Assembly: GCA_019351975.1 (NCBI GenBank)
Contig: JABBOG010000008.1
Span: 1 to 64,000, forward strand
DNA from: Acidobacteriota bacterium
GTDB taxonomy: Bacteria; Acidobacteriota; Terriglobia; Terriglobales; Acidobacteriaceae
Length of the DNA stretch: 64,000 nt
Direction of reading: 5' to 3'
The notes beneath the pieces are model-generated. The model was given only the letters and a program-made list of their open reading frames with translations. It did not search any database and was not told the DNA's origin. The translations under genes were made by a program, and so were the position numbers. Shown here in pieces: positions 40,297-48,412 of this stretch (the first letter of the stretch is position 1; every line of letters begins with the position of its first letter).

Positions 40297-41802
40297 ATGG
40301 CGACGTTTGATTATTTGAAACAATCGACTTTATCGGGCCAGCGGCGTCATCACGAGAGGATGGCGGGAAGCAGTCGATTGTTTTCGCGTCCGTCGGTGGC
40401 GATCTCGATATGGGCCGGGATGGACTTCGTGAGTGCGCTGCTGGCGGGGTTTATTGCGGTGCGAATACGTCTTACGCCTGTGCCACAGGCGGCGGCGGAT
40501 CCTCTTTTGAGGCATCTGGAGGCCGCGGCACCGCTGACGTCGATGATCTACCTGGTGGTGTTCAGCATTTATGTGGTGATTTTCGCGCGGATCTATGGAC
40601 TGTACCGTTCGCAGGATGTTCGCAGTGGTTTGAATGAGCAACGGCTGACGATTCAGACGACACTGACGGCGGGTCTGATGCTGTGCGGAACGTTGTATGT
40701 GATGAAGGAGTACGCGGTTTCGCGCATCATGGTGGCGCTCACAATCGTCATCACGCTGCTGTTTCTGATGGTGCGCCGGGCGATTGAGCGAAAGATGATG
40801 CAACGGCGATTCCTGCAGGGCAGAGAGACGCGCAATGTGCTGATCGTTGGCAATGGGAGGGTGGCCCACGCGCTACGCAATCATCTACAGGCGCTGCCGC
40901 ACATGGGCTTTCGGTTCATGGGCTTTGTCTCGCTCGATAATCATTCGGAGAGCGTGGCGGATCCGCAGGTAATCGGCGACATTAGGAACTGTGTTGCGTT
41001 GGCGAGATCTCTGTTTGTGGATGAGATCTATTTTTCGACGCCTGCAGACAAGAAGACGGTGATAGGCGTTGTGGAAGAGGCGCGCGACTTCGGCATCGAT
41101 GTTCGCGTTGTTCCGGATCTCTACGATGGTCTGGCGTGGAATGCGCCAGTCGAGTTTATCGGGCAATTTCCGACGATACCGCTGCATCAGCGAGACTTCC
41201 CGCGAGGTGCGTTCCTCATTAAGCGGGTGCTCGATGTGATTCTCTCGATGCTGGCGCTGATTGTTACAGCGCCGATCATGATGGTGATCGCATTCATGGT
41301 TCGGATGGACTCTCCCGGGCCTATTTTTTACCGTGCATCGCGTATCGGGCGGAAGGGCAGAACATTTACCTGCTACAAGTTTCGTACGATGGTGGCGAAC
41401 GCTGACAAGCTGCAGGACAATTTGGCGCACAAGAATGAGCGCGACGGAATCCTCTTCAAGATTACCGATGACCCGCGCATCACGCGGGTGGGTCGAAGAC
41501 TGCGGAAGTATTCGCTGGATGAGCTGCCGCAGTTTTATAACGTTCTGACAGGAGATATGAGCCTTGTGGGACCGCGGCCGCCGCTGGCGTCTGAGGTAGA
41601 GAAGTATGATCTGGCGCATTTGCGGAGGCTTGATGTGCTGCCGGGAATTACGGGGTTGTGGCAGGTGGAAGCGCGACAGGATCCTTCGTTCGACAGCTAC
41701 ATTTCGTTAGATACGGCGTACGTCGAGAACTGGAACCTGATGCTGGATATTCGTATTCTGGCGCGGACTGTGGGTGTGGTTCTGGGCGGAACGGGTTCCT
41801 AG
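40297..41802 (+). CDS. Polyprenyl-phosphate sugar-1-phosphate transferase (WcaJ/EpsE type)
   Basis: Initiates exopolysaccharide assembly by moving a sugar phosphate to undecaprenyl phosphate. The 501-residue protein has four or five N-terminal membrane helices (about 30-170), a nucleotide-binding-like middle (ETRNVLIVGNGRVAHALRNH), one more helix (RVLDVILSMLALIVTAPIMM) and the catalytic bacterial sugar transferase domain with FYRASRIGRKGRTF, YKFRTM, RKYSLDELPQFYNVL and SLVGPRPPL. Other EPS genes are not adjacent. Confidence 0.93.
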   Translation: MATFDYLKQSTLSGQRRHHERMAGSSRLFSRPSVAISIWAGMDFVSALLAGFIAVRIRLTPVPQAAADPLLRHLEAAAPLTSMIYLVVFSIYVVIFARIYGLYRSQDVRSGLNEQRLTIQTTLTAGLMLCGTLYVMKEYAVSRIMVALTIVITLLFLMVRRAIERKMMQRRFLQGRETRNVLIVGNGRVAHALRNHLQALPHMGFRFMGFVSLDNHSESVADPQVIGDIRNCVALARSLFVDEIYFSTPADKKTVIGVVEEARDFGIDVRVVPDLYDGLAWNAPVEFIGQFPTIPLHQRDFPRGAFLIKRVLDVILSMLALIVTAPIMMVIAFMVRMDSPGPIFYRASRIGRKGRTFTCYKFRTMVANADKLQDNLAHKNERDGILFKITDDPRITRVGRRLRKYSLDELPQFYNVLTGDMSLVGPRPPLASEVEKYDLAHLRRLDVLPGITGLWQVEARQDPSFDSYISLDTAYVENWNLMLDIRILARTVGVVLGGTGS

Positions 41803-41856
41803 TGCCTGGGTCGAAAATTGGCGCGGCTCGAGCAAGTCTGGAGTGCGGCATCACGA

Positions 41857-41862
41857 TAGACT
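41857..41862 (+). promoter_or_regulatory. -10 box for leaderless nadE transcript
   Basis: TAGACT ends six bases before the GTG start at 41869, which would put the transcription start on the G of the start codon. There is no ribosome binding site. No -35 is seen. Confidence 0.4.
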
Positions 41863-41868
41863 AGATAT

Positions 41869-43569
41869 GTGCGGATAGCGTTAGCGCAGATCAATCCAAC
41901 CGTAGGAGACTTCGCGGGCAACCTGCGAAAGATCACGGAGTTCGTCGAACGAGCAGCGCTACAGGGCGCCGCTCTGGTGATGTTTCCAGAGCTTGCAACG
42001 TGTGGCTACCCGCCGGCAGACCTGCTTGAAAAAGGGTCTTTTGTGAAGCGCGCCGAGGAGACGCTGGCAGCTGTTGCGGCGTTGACGTGCGGCGAGAATC
42101 GGCCAGCGATCTTGTGCGGTTCTCCGATGCGATGCGAGGGCGTATCGGGCAAGCATGTGCGCAACGTCGCAGCGCTGATGGATGGCGGGACGGTCGAGTT
42201 TCTGCAGCAGAAGATGCTGCTTCCTTTCTATGACGTCTTTGATGAGCAGCGATACTTTGAACCAGCGGAGCACCAATCGCTGGCGCTGGTGAGGGGTATT
42301 CCTGTCGCCATCACGGTGTGCGAGGACGCGTGGAATGACAAGATGTTCTGGCCGCGGCAGATGTATCCGATCGACCCGGTAGAGGAGTTGATGCGGCAGT
42401 GGGGAACGCTTCCGCAGCCGCTGGGCGTGCATCGGTTGATTCTGAATCTTTCGTCATCGCCGTTCTGGCATGGAAAGCAGGAGGTGCGACGGCGGATGAT
42501 TGGGGCGCTGGCGAGACGGCACCGCGCCACCGTTGTAATGGTGAATCAGGTTGGCGCGAACGATAGCCTCATCTTCGATGGAGCGTCCTTCGCTATGGGA
42601 GCGTCCGGCGATGTAATGGCGCAAGCGGCAAGCTTCAGGGAAGATCTCGTGGTCTTTGAGTCTGAAGCTACGCCGGTGCGCGATGCCGGCGGACCTGCGC
42701 AGTGGGATGACGCGCCGTCCGATGATGCGACGTCGTTGACGTGGCAGGCGTTGGTTCTGGGTACGCGGGACTATCTCCACAAATGCGGGTTCCAGAGAGC
42801 GATTGTTGGACTGAGTGGCGGGATCGATTCCGCACTGGTGGCCGCCATCGCAGTTGAGGCTCTGGGTGCAGAGAATGTGCAGGGTGTGGGAATGCCTAGC
42901 GAATTTTCCTCGGATGGATCAGTGACAGACGCGGAGCAGTTGGCGAAGAACCTCGGCATTGTGTTTTCGACGCTGCCAATCCGCTCGATTTATGCGCAGT
43001 TCACCGCGTCGCTCGCGCCGATGTTTGGGGAGAGCAGCTTTGGGCTTGCGGAGGAAAATTTACAGCCGAGAATCCGCGGCAGTCTGCTGATGGCGATCTC
43101 GAATAAAACTGGAGCGCTGGTGCTGACGACGGGAAACAAGAGCGAGATGGCTTGCGGCTATTGCACGCTGTATGGGGACATGGTCGGGGCGCTTGCGGTG
43201 ATCGGCGATGTGTACAAGACGGAGGTCTACGCGCTGAGCCGGTGGGCCAATCGCAATGGGGAGATTATTCCTGAAGCTACGCTGACGAAGGCGCCGTCTG
43301 CGGAGCTGCGGCCGGGCCAGAAGGACACGGACTCACTGCCGCCATATGAGGTGCTCGACCCCGTGCTGCGCGCCTATATTGAGGAGTACAGATCGGTGGA
43401 GGAGATAGAGGCGGAACAGCACGTGGAGGCGGGACTGGTGCGAAAGGTGATTCGGCTAGTAGAGTTGAGCGAGTACAAGCGCCAGCAGGCAGCGCCGGTG
43501 TTGAAGGTATCGAGGAAGTCGTTCGGGATGGGAAGACGGTTTCCTATCGCAGCCAAACGAGAGATTTAG
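41869..43569 (+). CDS. nadE: Glutamine-dependent NAD+ synthetase
   Basis: 566-residue two-domain enzyme making NAD+ from deamido-NAD+, ATP and glutamine. The N-terminal nitrilase-type glutaminase has the Glu in FPELATCGYPPADLL, Lys in FLQQKMLLPFYDVF and nucleophile Cys in ITVCEDAWN. The C-terminal synthetase has the PP-loop GLSGGIDSALVAAIA and TTGNKSEMACGYCTLYGDM. Length and motifs are complete. GTG start at 41869, apparently leaderless. Followed by the DsbA-like gene after about 40 bases. Confidence 0.95.
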   Translation: MRIALAQINPTVGDFAGNLRKITEFVERAALQGAALVMFPELATCGYPPADLLEKGSFVKRAEETLAAVAALTCGENRPAILCGSPMRCEGVSGKHVRNVAALMDGGTVEFLQQKMLLPFYDVFDEQRYFEPAEHQSLALVRGIPVAITVCEDAWNDKMFWPRQMYPIDPVEELMRQWGTLPQPLGVHRLILNLSSSPFWHGKQEVRRRMIGALARRHRATVVMVNQVGANDSLIFDGASFAMGASGDVMAQAASFREDLVVFESEATPVRDAGGPAQWDDAPSDDATSLTWQALVLGTRDYLHKCGFQRAIVGLSGGIDSALVAAIAVEALGAENVQGVGMPSEFSSDGSVTDAEQLAKNLGIVFSTLPIRSIYAQFTASLAPMFGESSFGLAEENLQPRIRGSLLMAISNKTGALVLTTGNKSEMACGYCTLYGDMVGALAVIGDVYKTEVYALSRWANRNGEIIPEATLTKAPSAELRPGQKDTDSLPPYEVLDPVLRAYIEEYRSVEEIEAEQHVEAGLVRKVIRLVELSEYKRQQAAPVLKVSRKSFGMGRRFPIAAKREI

Positions 43570-43608
43570 GACACGCCGTGCAGTGAAAATTGATCGAGGA
43601 GAAGAATC

Positions 43609-44694
43609 GTGAAGATGGACCAGGTGTCGAAGCAAAAGGAGACTATGAAGAGACTGGCGTTGTCAGCGATGATCGCAGTCGTAACTGCGGGAGCTGTGTT
43701 TGCGCAGACACCGACGCAGACACCTGCGCCCACGGCATCCTCACCTACTGCGCCGACGGCTACGTCGGGGAGCAGGCAGACGTCTGAGCCGCAGGCACCG
43801 GCACCGCATGCGTTGCCGACGAGCCCGTTTCCCCCGGTCAACCTGAAGAACTTTACGGCAGATTATCCGACGACGGCGCTGGTCGATTCATTCTTGAAGG
43901 CGGAGTGGGGTTACGACGCAGACCGCATCTGGAGCGTTGCGGCGATCCAGAAGACACCTGCGCCGGGGGTTTCGCGCGTTGTGGTGTTTGTTGCCAACAA
44001 GTCGCAGCCGACAAAGGTTAGCGACGAGATTTTGTATATCACTCCCGACGGCAAGCACGCGATCGCCGGCGGTGTGGTGAGCTTTGGTGCCAACCCCTTC
44101 GCAGATGCGCGCAAGACGCTGCAGGCGCAGGCAAACGGGCCTACAGAAGGAGCTGCAAACAACGATCTTTTGCTGGTTGAATTCAGCGACCTTTTGAATC
44201 CGAAGGCACGCGAGGCGCAGGATGGGATCAACAATCTGGTGAAAGAGATCCCGCAGGCACGGCTGGTGTTTGAGAACCTTCCGGCCGAAGGCAGCCAGTA
44301 TGCGATGCTTGCGGCGACAGAGGGCGTATGCGTGCGCAAGGCGAAGGGTGACGCAGCTTTCTTCACCTTTATGAATTATGTATTCAGCAAGCAGCAGGGA
44401 CTGACGGCGGCGACGCTGGATCCTATGTTGAGCGCTGCGGCGACGGCTGCTGGAGCGGATCCGAAGTCGGTCACTGCGTGTGCGGCGACGCCAGCCGCAA
44501 AGGATGATGTGAAGGCATCGGTTGCTCTTGCGGCTTCGGTAGGCATCGAGCAGGCTCCGGAGTTGGTGATCAATGGCCGCATCATTCCGCCAGCGTCGGT
44601 GAAGTACGAAACGCTGAAGCAGATTGTTGCCTACCAGGCAAAGATGGACGGCGTGACCGTGCATGTGCAGCCGACTCTGACGACGATACAGTAG
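43609..44694 (+). CDS. Exported DsbA-like thioredoxin-fold protein lacking the CxxC motif
   Basis: 361 residues from a GTG with CGAGGAG ahead. Signal peptide KRLALSAMIAVVTAGAVFAQ, then a 40-residue Thr/Pro/Ala linker, a small N-terminal domain, and a DsbA/BdbD-like domain. Where relatives read VEFSDFQCPYC this protein reads VEFSDLLNPKA, so both active-site cysteines are gone. The cis-proline loop EQAPELVINGR (normally TPTFFVNGR) is kept. It therefore cannot act as an oxidoreductase of the usual kind and is more likely a chaperone or scaffold. Family by pattern; function unknown. Confidence 0.8.
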   Translation: MKMDQVSKQKETMKRLALSAMIAVVTAGAVFAQTPTQTPAPTASSPTAPTATSGSRQTSEPQAPAPHALPTSPFPPVNLKNFTADYPTTALVDSFLKAEWGYDADRIWSVAAIQKTPAPGVSRVVVFVANKSQPTKVSDEILYITPDGKHAIAGGVVSFGANPFADARKTLQAQANGPTEGAANNDLLLVEFSDLLNPKAREAQDGINNLVKEIPQARLVFENLPAEGSQYAMLAATEGVCVRKAKGDAAFFTFMNYVFSKQQGLTAATLDPMLSAAATAAGADPKSVTACAATPAAKDDVKASVALAASVGIEQAPELVINGRIIPPASVKYETLKQIVAYQAKMDGVTVHVQPTLTTIQ

Positions 44695-44728
44695 GCGCAG
44701 TTTAGCGGCGCTGACAGGAGTTGCAATC

Positions 44729-45487
44729 GTGAAGTTAATTGTGGTGTCTCCGCATCGCGGAGACGCAGCGTTCGGCCTCGGGCTGACCATAGGGATATGG
44801 CTGCAGCAGGGGCATGCCGTGGAGGTAGTGAACTGCTTCACACGCAGCGAATTCGCACCGTACTCCGATGTGCAATCCCTTCATGCGAATGATCGCATGT
44901 CGTTCGCGACGGCGGTGCGCAAACGCGAGGATGAGTCGTGGCGTAAGCAGTATGGCGCTGCGAAGCTTCAACTGATGGACCTGAACCTGAAGGACGCGCC
45001 GGCGCGTCTGCACTGCGCGCGGGAGGAGGTGTTCGGACGGGCTCCTGATACCTCGGAAAAGGTGGTCTCCAAGATTCGCAGAGCCATTGCACTCGGCAAG
45101 GCCGATGCGCTGCTTCTTCCGATGGGACTGAGCGCCCATGTGGACCATGTAAGCGCGCGAGACGCTGCTTTGCTGGAGTTGCGCGATGGGATGCGGCTCG
45201 CATTTTACGAAGAGCTTCCATTCGCGTTGCAGGCCACGTCAGCGCAAACAGAGGCGATGGTGAACGAGCTCCAGCGAGTGCTTGGCGTGCAGCTGAGGGA
45301 GACTTTCGTCAGCGGATCGACGCCATTGACTGCCGAGGCTGCCGAACAACGCAGGCGGAAGATTGCGTTGTGCTACGACTCGCAGATCGACGAAGCTGGA
45401 ACGGCGGAGATCGCAGCGTTTGGCGGGACGCGAGGTGGACGTGAGCACTTCTGGGGCAACGCCGCGTGGAGCAATCTTCACGAATGA
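44729..45487 (+). CDS. LmbE/PIG-L-like deacetylase-fold protein with altered active site
   Basis: 252 residues. The N-terminus MKLIVVSPHRGDAAFGLG aligns with the PIG-L motif SPHPDDEALG, but the first Asp (the catalytic base) is Gly and the Glu is Ala; the His and second Asp, both zinc ligands, remain. The later zinc-binding AHVDHVSAR is kept. It may bind zinc without hydrolysing GlcNAc-type substrates. GTG start with AGGAG ten bases upstream. Same strand and close behind the DsbA-like gene (34 bases), so possibly co-transcribed. Confidence 0.75.
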   Translation: MKLIVVSPHRGDAAFGLGLTIGIWLQQGHAVEVVNCFTRSEFAPYSDVQSLHANDRMSFATAVRKREDESWRKQYGAAKLQLMDLNLKDAPARLHCAREEVFGRAPDTSEKVVSKIRRAIALGKADALLLPMGLSAHVDHVSARDAALLELRDGMRLAFYEELPFALQATSAQTEAMVNELQRVLGVQLRETFVSGSTPLTAEAAEQRRRKIALCYDSQIDEAGTAEIAAFGGTRGGREHFWGNAAWSNLHE

Positions 45488-45534
45488 TTCCACGCAGCAG
45501 AACGCCTTTGCGAGATTGACTTACAGTTGAAAGA

Positions 45535-45861
45535 TCAGCCGGGATAGTAGCCGCGATGATAGCCACGCAGGTACGCATTGCGAAATGCATCGCGGTAGAC
45601 CGGGTAAGAACCCATCTGCGGGAAATACCCTGGCGTGACGCGGTAAGCGCGCATGGCACGTGGACGCGGCGGTAGACCATTCTGCGCATCGCGCACACCG
45701 TCCATGTGACCGGCTTCGAAGCCGTTGCGTTCGGCCTGCTGAACCAGCGGCGGGGCACCAGCAGCAGGCGGTGGAGGCGGCGGCGGATAGGAGCGCACAC
45801 AGCCCGCCGTTGTGAACAGCAAAGCAGAGAATAGTGTGAGCATCGGGATATAGCGTTTCAT
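45535..45861 (-). CDS. Small proline-rich lipoprotein
   Basis: 108 residues from ATG 45861 (AAGGAGATTTTC ahead). The signal ends in the lipobox TTAGC, followed by a run of seven prolines and a conserved-looking core AERNGFEAGHMDGVRDAQNG, then an Arg/Tyr/Gly-rich tail ending RGYHRGYYPG. Such tails often bind polysaccharide or peptidoglycan, but no family is recognised. The track start at 45915 adds an unlikely leader. Confidence 0.7.
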   Translation of the reverse strand: MKRYIPMLTLFSALLFTTAGCVRSYPPPPPPPAAGAPPLVQQAERNGFEAGHMDGVRDAQNGLPPRPRAMRAYRVTPGYFPQMGSYPVYRDAFRNAYLRGYHRGYYPG

Positions 45862-46068
45862 GAAAATCTCCTTGCCGTCATCGGCACTCTCACTTGAACG
45901 CGCTGTGGCGTACAAAGTTGCTGAGAATTTTAGGGCACTCTCAACGAATGTCGCTGCTGCGCGTGCGGATGCGGTGTCCCAATCAAGGACACTGCGACGA
46001 TCCTCTCAGGATGCCGATAATACCCTCAAATGGCGCGATGAAATCGAAGCCGAAAAGGGGAGTTGAGG

Positions 46069-46725
46069 ATGCAGGTAATTCTGGCGGATGATCAGGCAAT
46101 TTTTCGTGCAGGCATCGCTCGCATATTGATGACCGAGCCGGCCATACATCTTTGTGCACAGTGCAGCACCATGGAGCAACTCAAAGAGTCCATCGCAAGT
46201 TTGCCGCGGTCGATCGTGCTGTTTTCAGCGGGAATCAGTGACGCTTTGTCGCCACTACTAGATTTGATTCAGGGTGTTGGAAGTCGCGCAGTGATGATTC
46301 TTGAAGCGGATGCAAGTCCGGAGGAAGCGGTTCGTGGAAGGCTGGATGGAGCAATTCTTCGTTCGATTGCGAGCCAGCAGTTAATAGAATGCCTGTACCG
46401 CGTTGATGCTGGCGGCCGATTCACGCAACGTGCATTGCTGAAGACGATGCCGTTGTCAGATCGCGCCTGCTCCAACATCCTCCGGCGTCTGACGCCGAAG
46501 GAGTTGCAGGTAGTTGCGTTGATCTCTGAAGGCTGCAAGAACAAGGAGATCGCGACGAAGCTGGGAACGAAGGAGCAGGTGATCAAGAACTATCTGCGCA
46601 GTATCTACGGAAAGATTGGTGTGTCCGACCGGCTGGAGTTGGCGCTATTCACGATCCGGCATCAGGTACTGTCGGAGGTTGTACAAGCGACGCGTCTGGC
46701 TCTTGCGAGGTCGGCGCAAGCTTAG
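46069..46725 (+). CDS. LuxR/NarL-type response regulator with degenerate receiver
   Basis: 218 residues from ATG 46069, preceded by GGGGAG. The receiver begins MQVILADDQAIFRAG with the acidic pair intact, but the strand that should carry the phosphorylated Asp reads RSIVLFSAGIS (no Asp) and the conserved Lys region reads GAILRS. The C-terminal helix-turn-helix LTPKELQVVALISEGCKNKE, IATKLGTKEQVIKNYLRSIY is normal. It is probably controlled by something other than phosphorylation. No histidine kinase adjoins. Its stop overlaps the convergent P5C dehydrogenase stop by four bases. Confidence 0.85.
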   Translation: MQVILADDQAIFRAGIARILMTEPAIHLCAQCSTMEQLKESIASLPRSIVLFSAGISDALSPLLDLIQGVGSRAVMILEADASPEEAVRGRLDGAILRSIASQQLIECLYRVDAGGRFTQRALLKTMPLSDRACSNILRRLTPKELQVVALISEGCKNKEIATKLGTKEQVIKNYLRSIYGKIGVSDRLELALFTIRHQVLSEVVQATRLALARSAQA

Positions 46726-48338
46726 ATTCCCATGCGCTCTTCCTGCTCCTCCACGGCTTCGTTCACGTAGCCTCGCTTCTCGGCGATTGACTTCGCTTGC
46801 GTGAATAACGTCAGATAATCGGGGCCGCCAGCCTTCGAGTCGGTGCCGCTCATATTGAAGCCGCCGAAGGGGTGAGCTCCGACCATCGCGCCGGTGCACT
46901 TGCGGTTCAGGTAGAGATTGCCGACGTGGAACTCGTGGCTGGCGCGGTTCAGAGTATCGCGCGATGCTGTGTAGATGGCACCGGTAAGTCCATACTCGGT
47001 GTTGTTCGCGATCGTGAGGGCGTCGTCGAAATTTGTCGAGCGAATGACGGCGAGGACAGGGCCGAAGATCTCTTCCTGTGCAAGGCGGCTGGTTGGCGCG
47101 ACATCGGCGAAGACAGTGGGCTCGATGTAGTAACCGCTGCCAGGCAGATCTTTCTCGCTGCCACCGACGAGCAGCCTGCTCTCCTGCTTGCCTGTCGCGA
47201 TGTAGTCGAGCACCCGCTTCTTCGCGGCTTCGTTGATGACAGGGCCAGTCTGGAAGTTTTCAGAGGGAGCGCCAATCGTCAAAGCCTGCACACGAAGCTT
47301 CAGTCGGTCGCAAAAGGTATCGTAGATAGAATCCGCGACGATGACGCGCGAACACGCGGAGCACTTCTGCCCGTTGAAGCCGAAGGCTGAGGCCGTTACG
47401 CCATCCACGGCAGCATCGAGATCGCAATCACCCTCAACGATGATGGTATCCTTGCCTCCGAGTTCGAGGACGGTGCGTTTGATGAAGTGCTGACCGGGCT
47501 GCGTGTGTGCTGCGCGCTCGTGAATCTCAAGGCCGACTTTCTTGGAGCCCGTGAAGGCGATAAAGCGGACCTGCGGGTGCTCGACGATTGTGCGTCCCAC
47601 CTCAGGGCCGCCTTGCACGAGGTTGATCACGCCATCGGGCAGTCCAGCTTCCTGCATGAGCGCGATGAATCGCGCGGCGATGGTCGGCGCATCGGGGGAG
47701 GGCTTGAGTACAACGGTATTGCCGGTGACGATGGATGCGGCCGTCATGCCTGCCATGATGGCGAGAGGGAAGTTCCAGGGCGGAATGACAGCGCCTACGC
47801 CGAGCGGAATGTAGCGCAGTTGATTGCGCTCGCCAGGATACTGAATCGGCGTCGTTGCGGAGTCGAGCCGCAGGGCTTCGCGCGCATAGAACTCAAGGAA
47901 GTCAATGGTCTCGCCTACGTCTGCGTCTGCCTCGGCCCAGTTCTTTCCAACTTCAAGCGTAAGCCATGCGCAGAAGTCGAAGTGACGCTCACGTATCATC
48001 GCCGCTGCGCGCAGCAGCAGTTCGACGCGATCCGAAACGTGGGTCCGCCTCCATGCCGCGAACGCTTCCTGAGCAGCATGGATCGTGTCGAGCGTTTCTT
48101 TCGCTCCAGCGGCGTAGTGCACGCCGATGATCTCGGACGGGGTCGCTGGATTGACCGAGTGGAACGTGGTTGTAGTGCGCGTCGCAGCGCCTGCGATAGA
48201 GAGATCATACGTGTGGCCTAGTTCAGCGCGCGCGCGAGATAGGGCTTCCTGCATGGCACGCTTATTCTCAGCGGTTGTAAAGTCCGTGAAGGGCTCATTG
48301 GAAAACGGCGGCAGATTGGTAACAGAGTTGGTGCGCAT
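46722..48338 (-). CDS. pruA: 1-pyrroline-5-carboxylate dehydrogenase
   Basis: Aldehyde dehydrogenase superfamily enzyme oxidising glutamate semialdehyde (from proline or arginine) to glutamate, 538 residues from ATG 48338 (GAGGTTTTT ahead). Nucleophile Cys in [12 protein letters not shown], general base Glu in [11 protein letters not shown]-site [21 protein letters not shown]. The long N-terminal part ([16 protein letters not shown]) is typical of the RocA/PruA group rather than other ALDHs. No proline dehydrogenase gene is seen nearby. Confidence 0.92.
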   Translation of the reverse strand: MRTNSVTNLPPFSNEPFTDFTTAENKRAMQEALSRARAELGHTYDLSIAGAATRTTTTFHSVNPATPSEIIGVHYAAGAKETLDTIHAAQEAFAAWRRTHVSDRVELLLRAAAMIRERHFDFCAWLTLEVGKNWAEADADVGETIDFLEFYAREALRLDSATTPIQYPGERNQLRYIPLGVGAVIPPWNFPLAIMAGMTAASIVTGNTVVLKPSPDAPTIAARFIALMQEAGLPDGVINLVQGGPEVGRTIVEHPQVRFIAFTGSKKVGLEIHERAAHTQPGQHFIKRTVLELGGKDTIIVEGDCDLDAAVDGVTASAFGFNGQKCSACSRVIVADSIYDTFCDRLKLRVQALTIGAPSENFQTGPVINEAAKKRVLDYIATGKQESRLLVGGSEKDLPGSGYYIEPTVFADVAPTSRLAQEEIFGPVLAVIRSTNFDDALTIANNTEYGLTGAIYTASRDTLNRASHEFHVGNLYLNRKCTGAMVGAHPFGGFNMSGTDSKAGGPDYLTLFTQAKSIAEKRGYVNEAVEEQEERMGI

Positions 48339-48412
48339 AAAAACCTCGTGTTCATTGTAGGACAGCGGTAGGGATTCAGTGACCACCGAAAAGCTCCGCA
48401 GTGCGTGCATGA

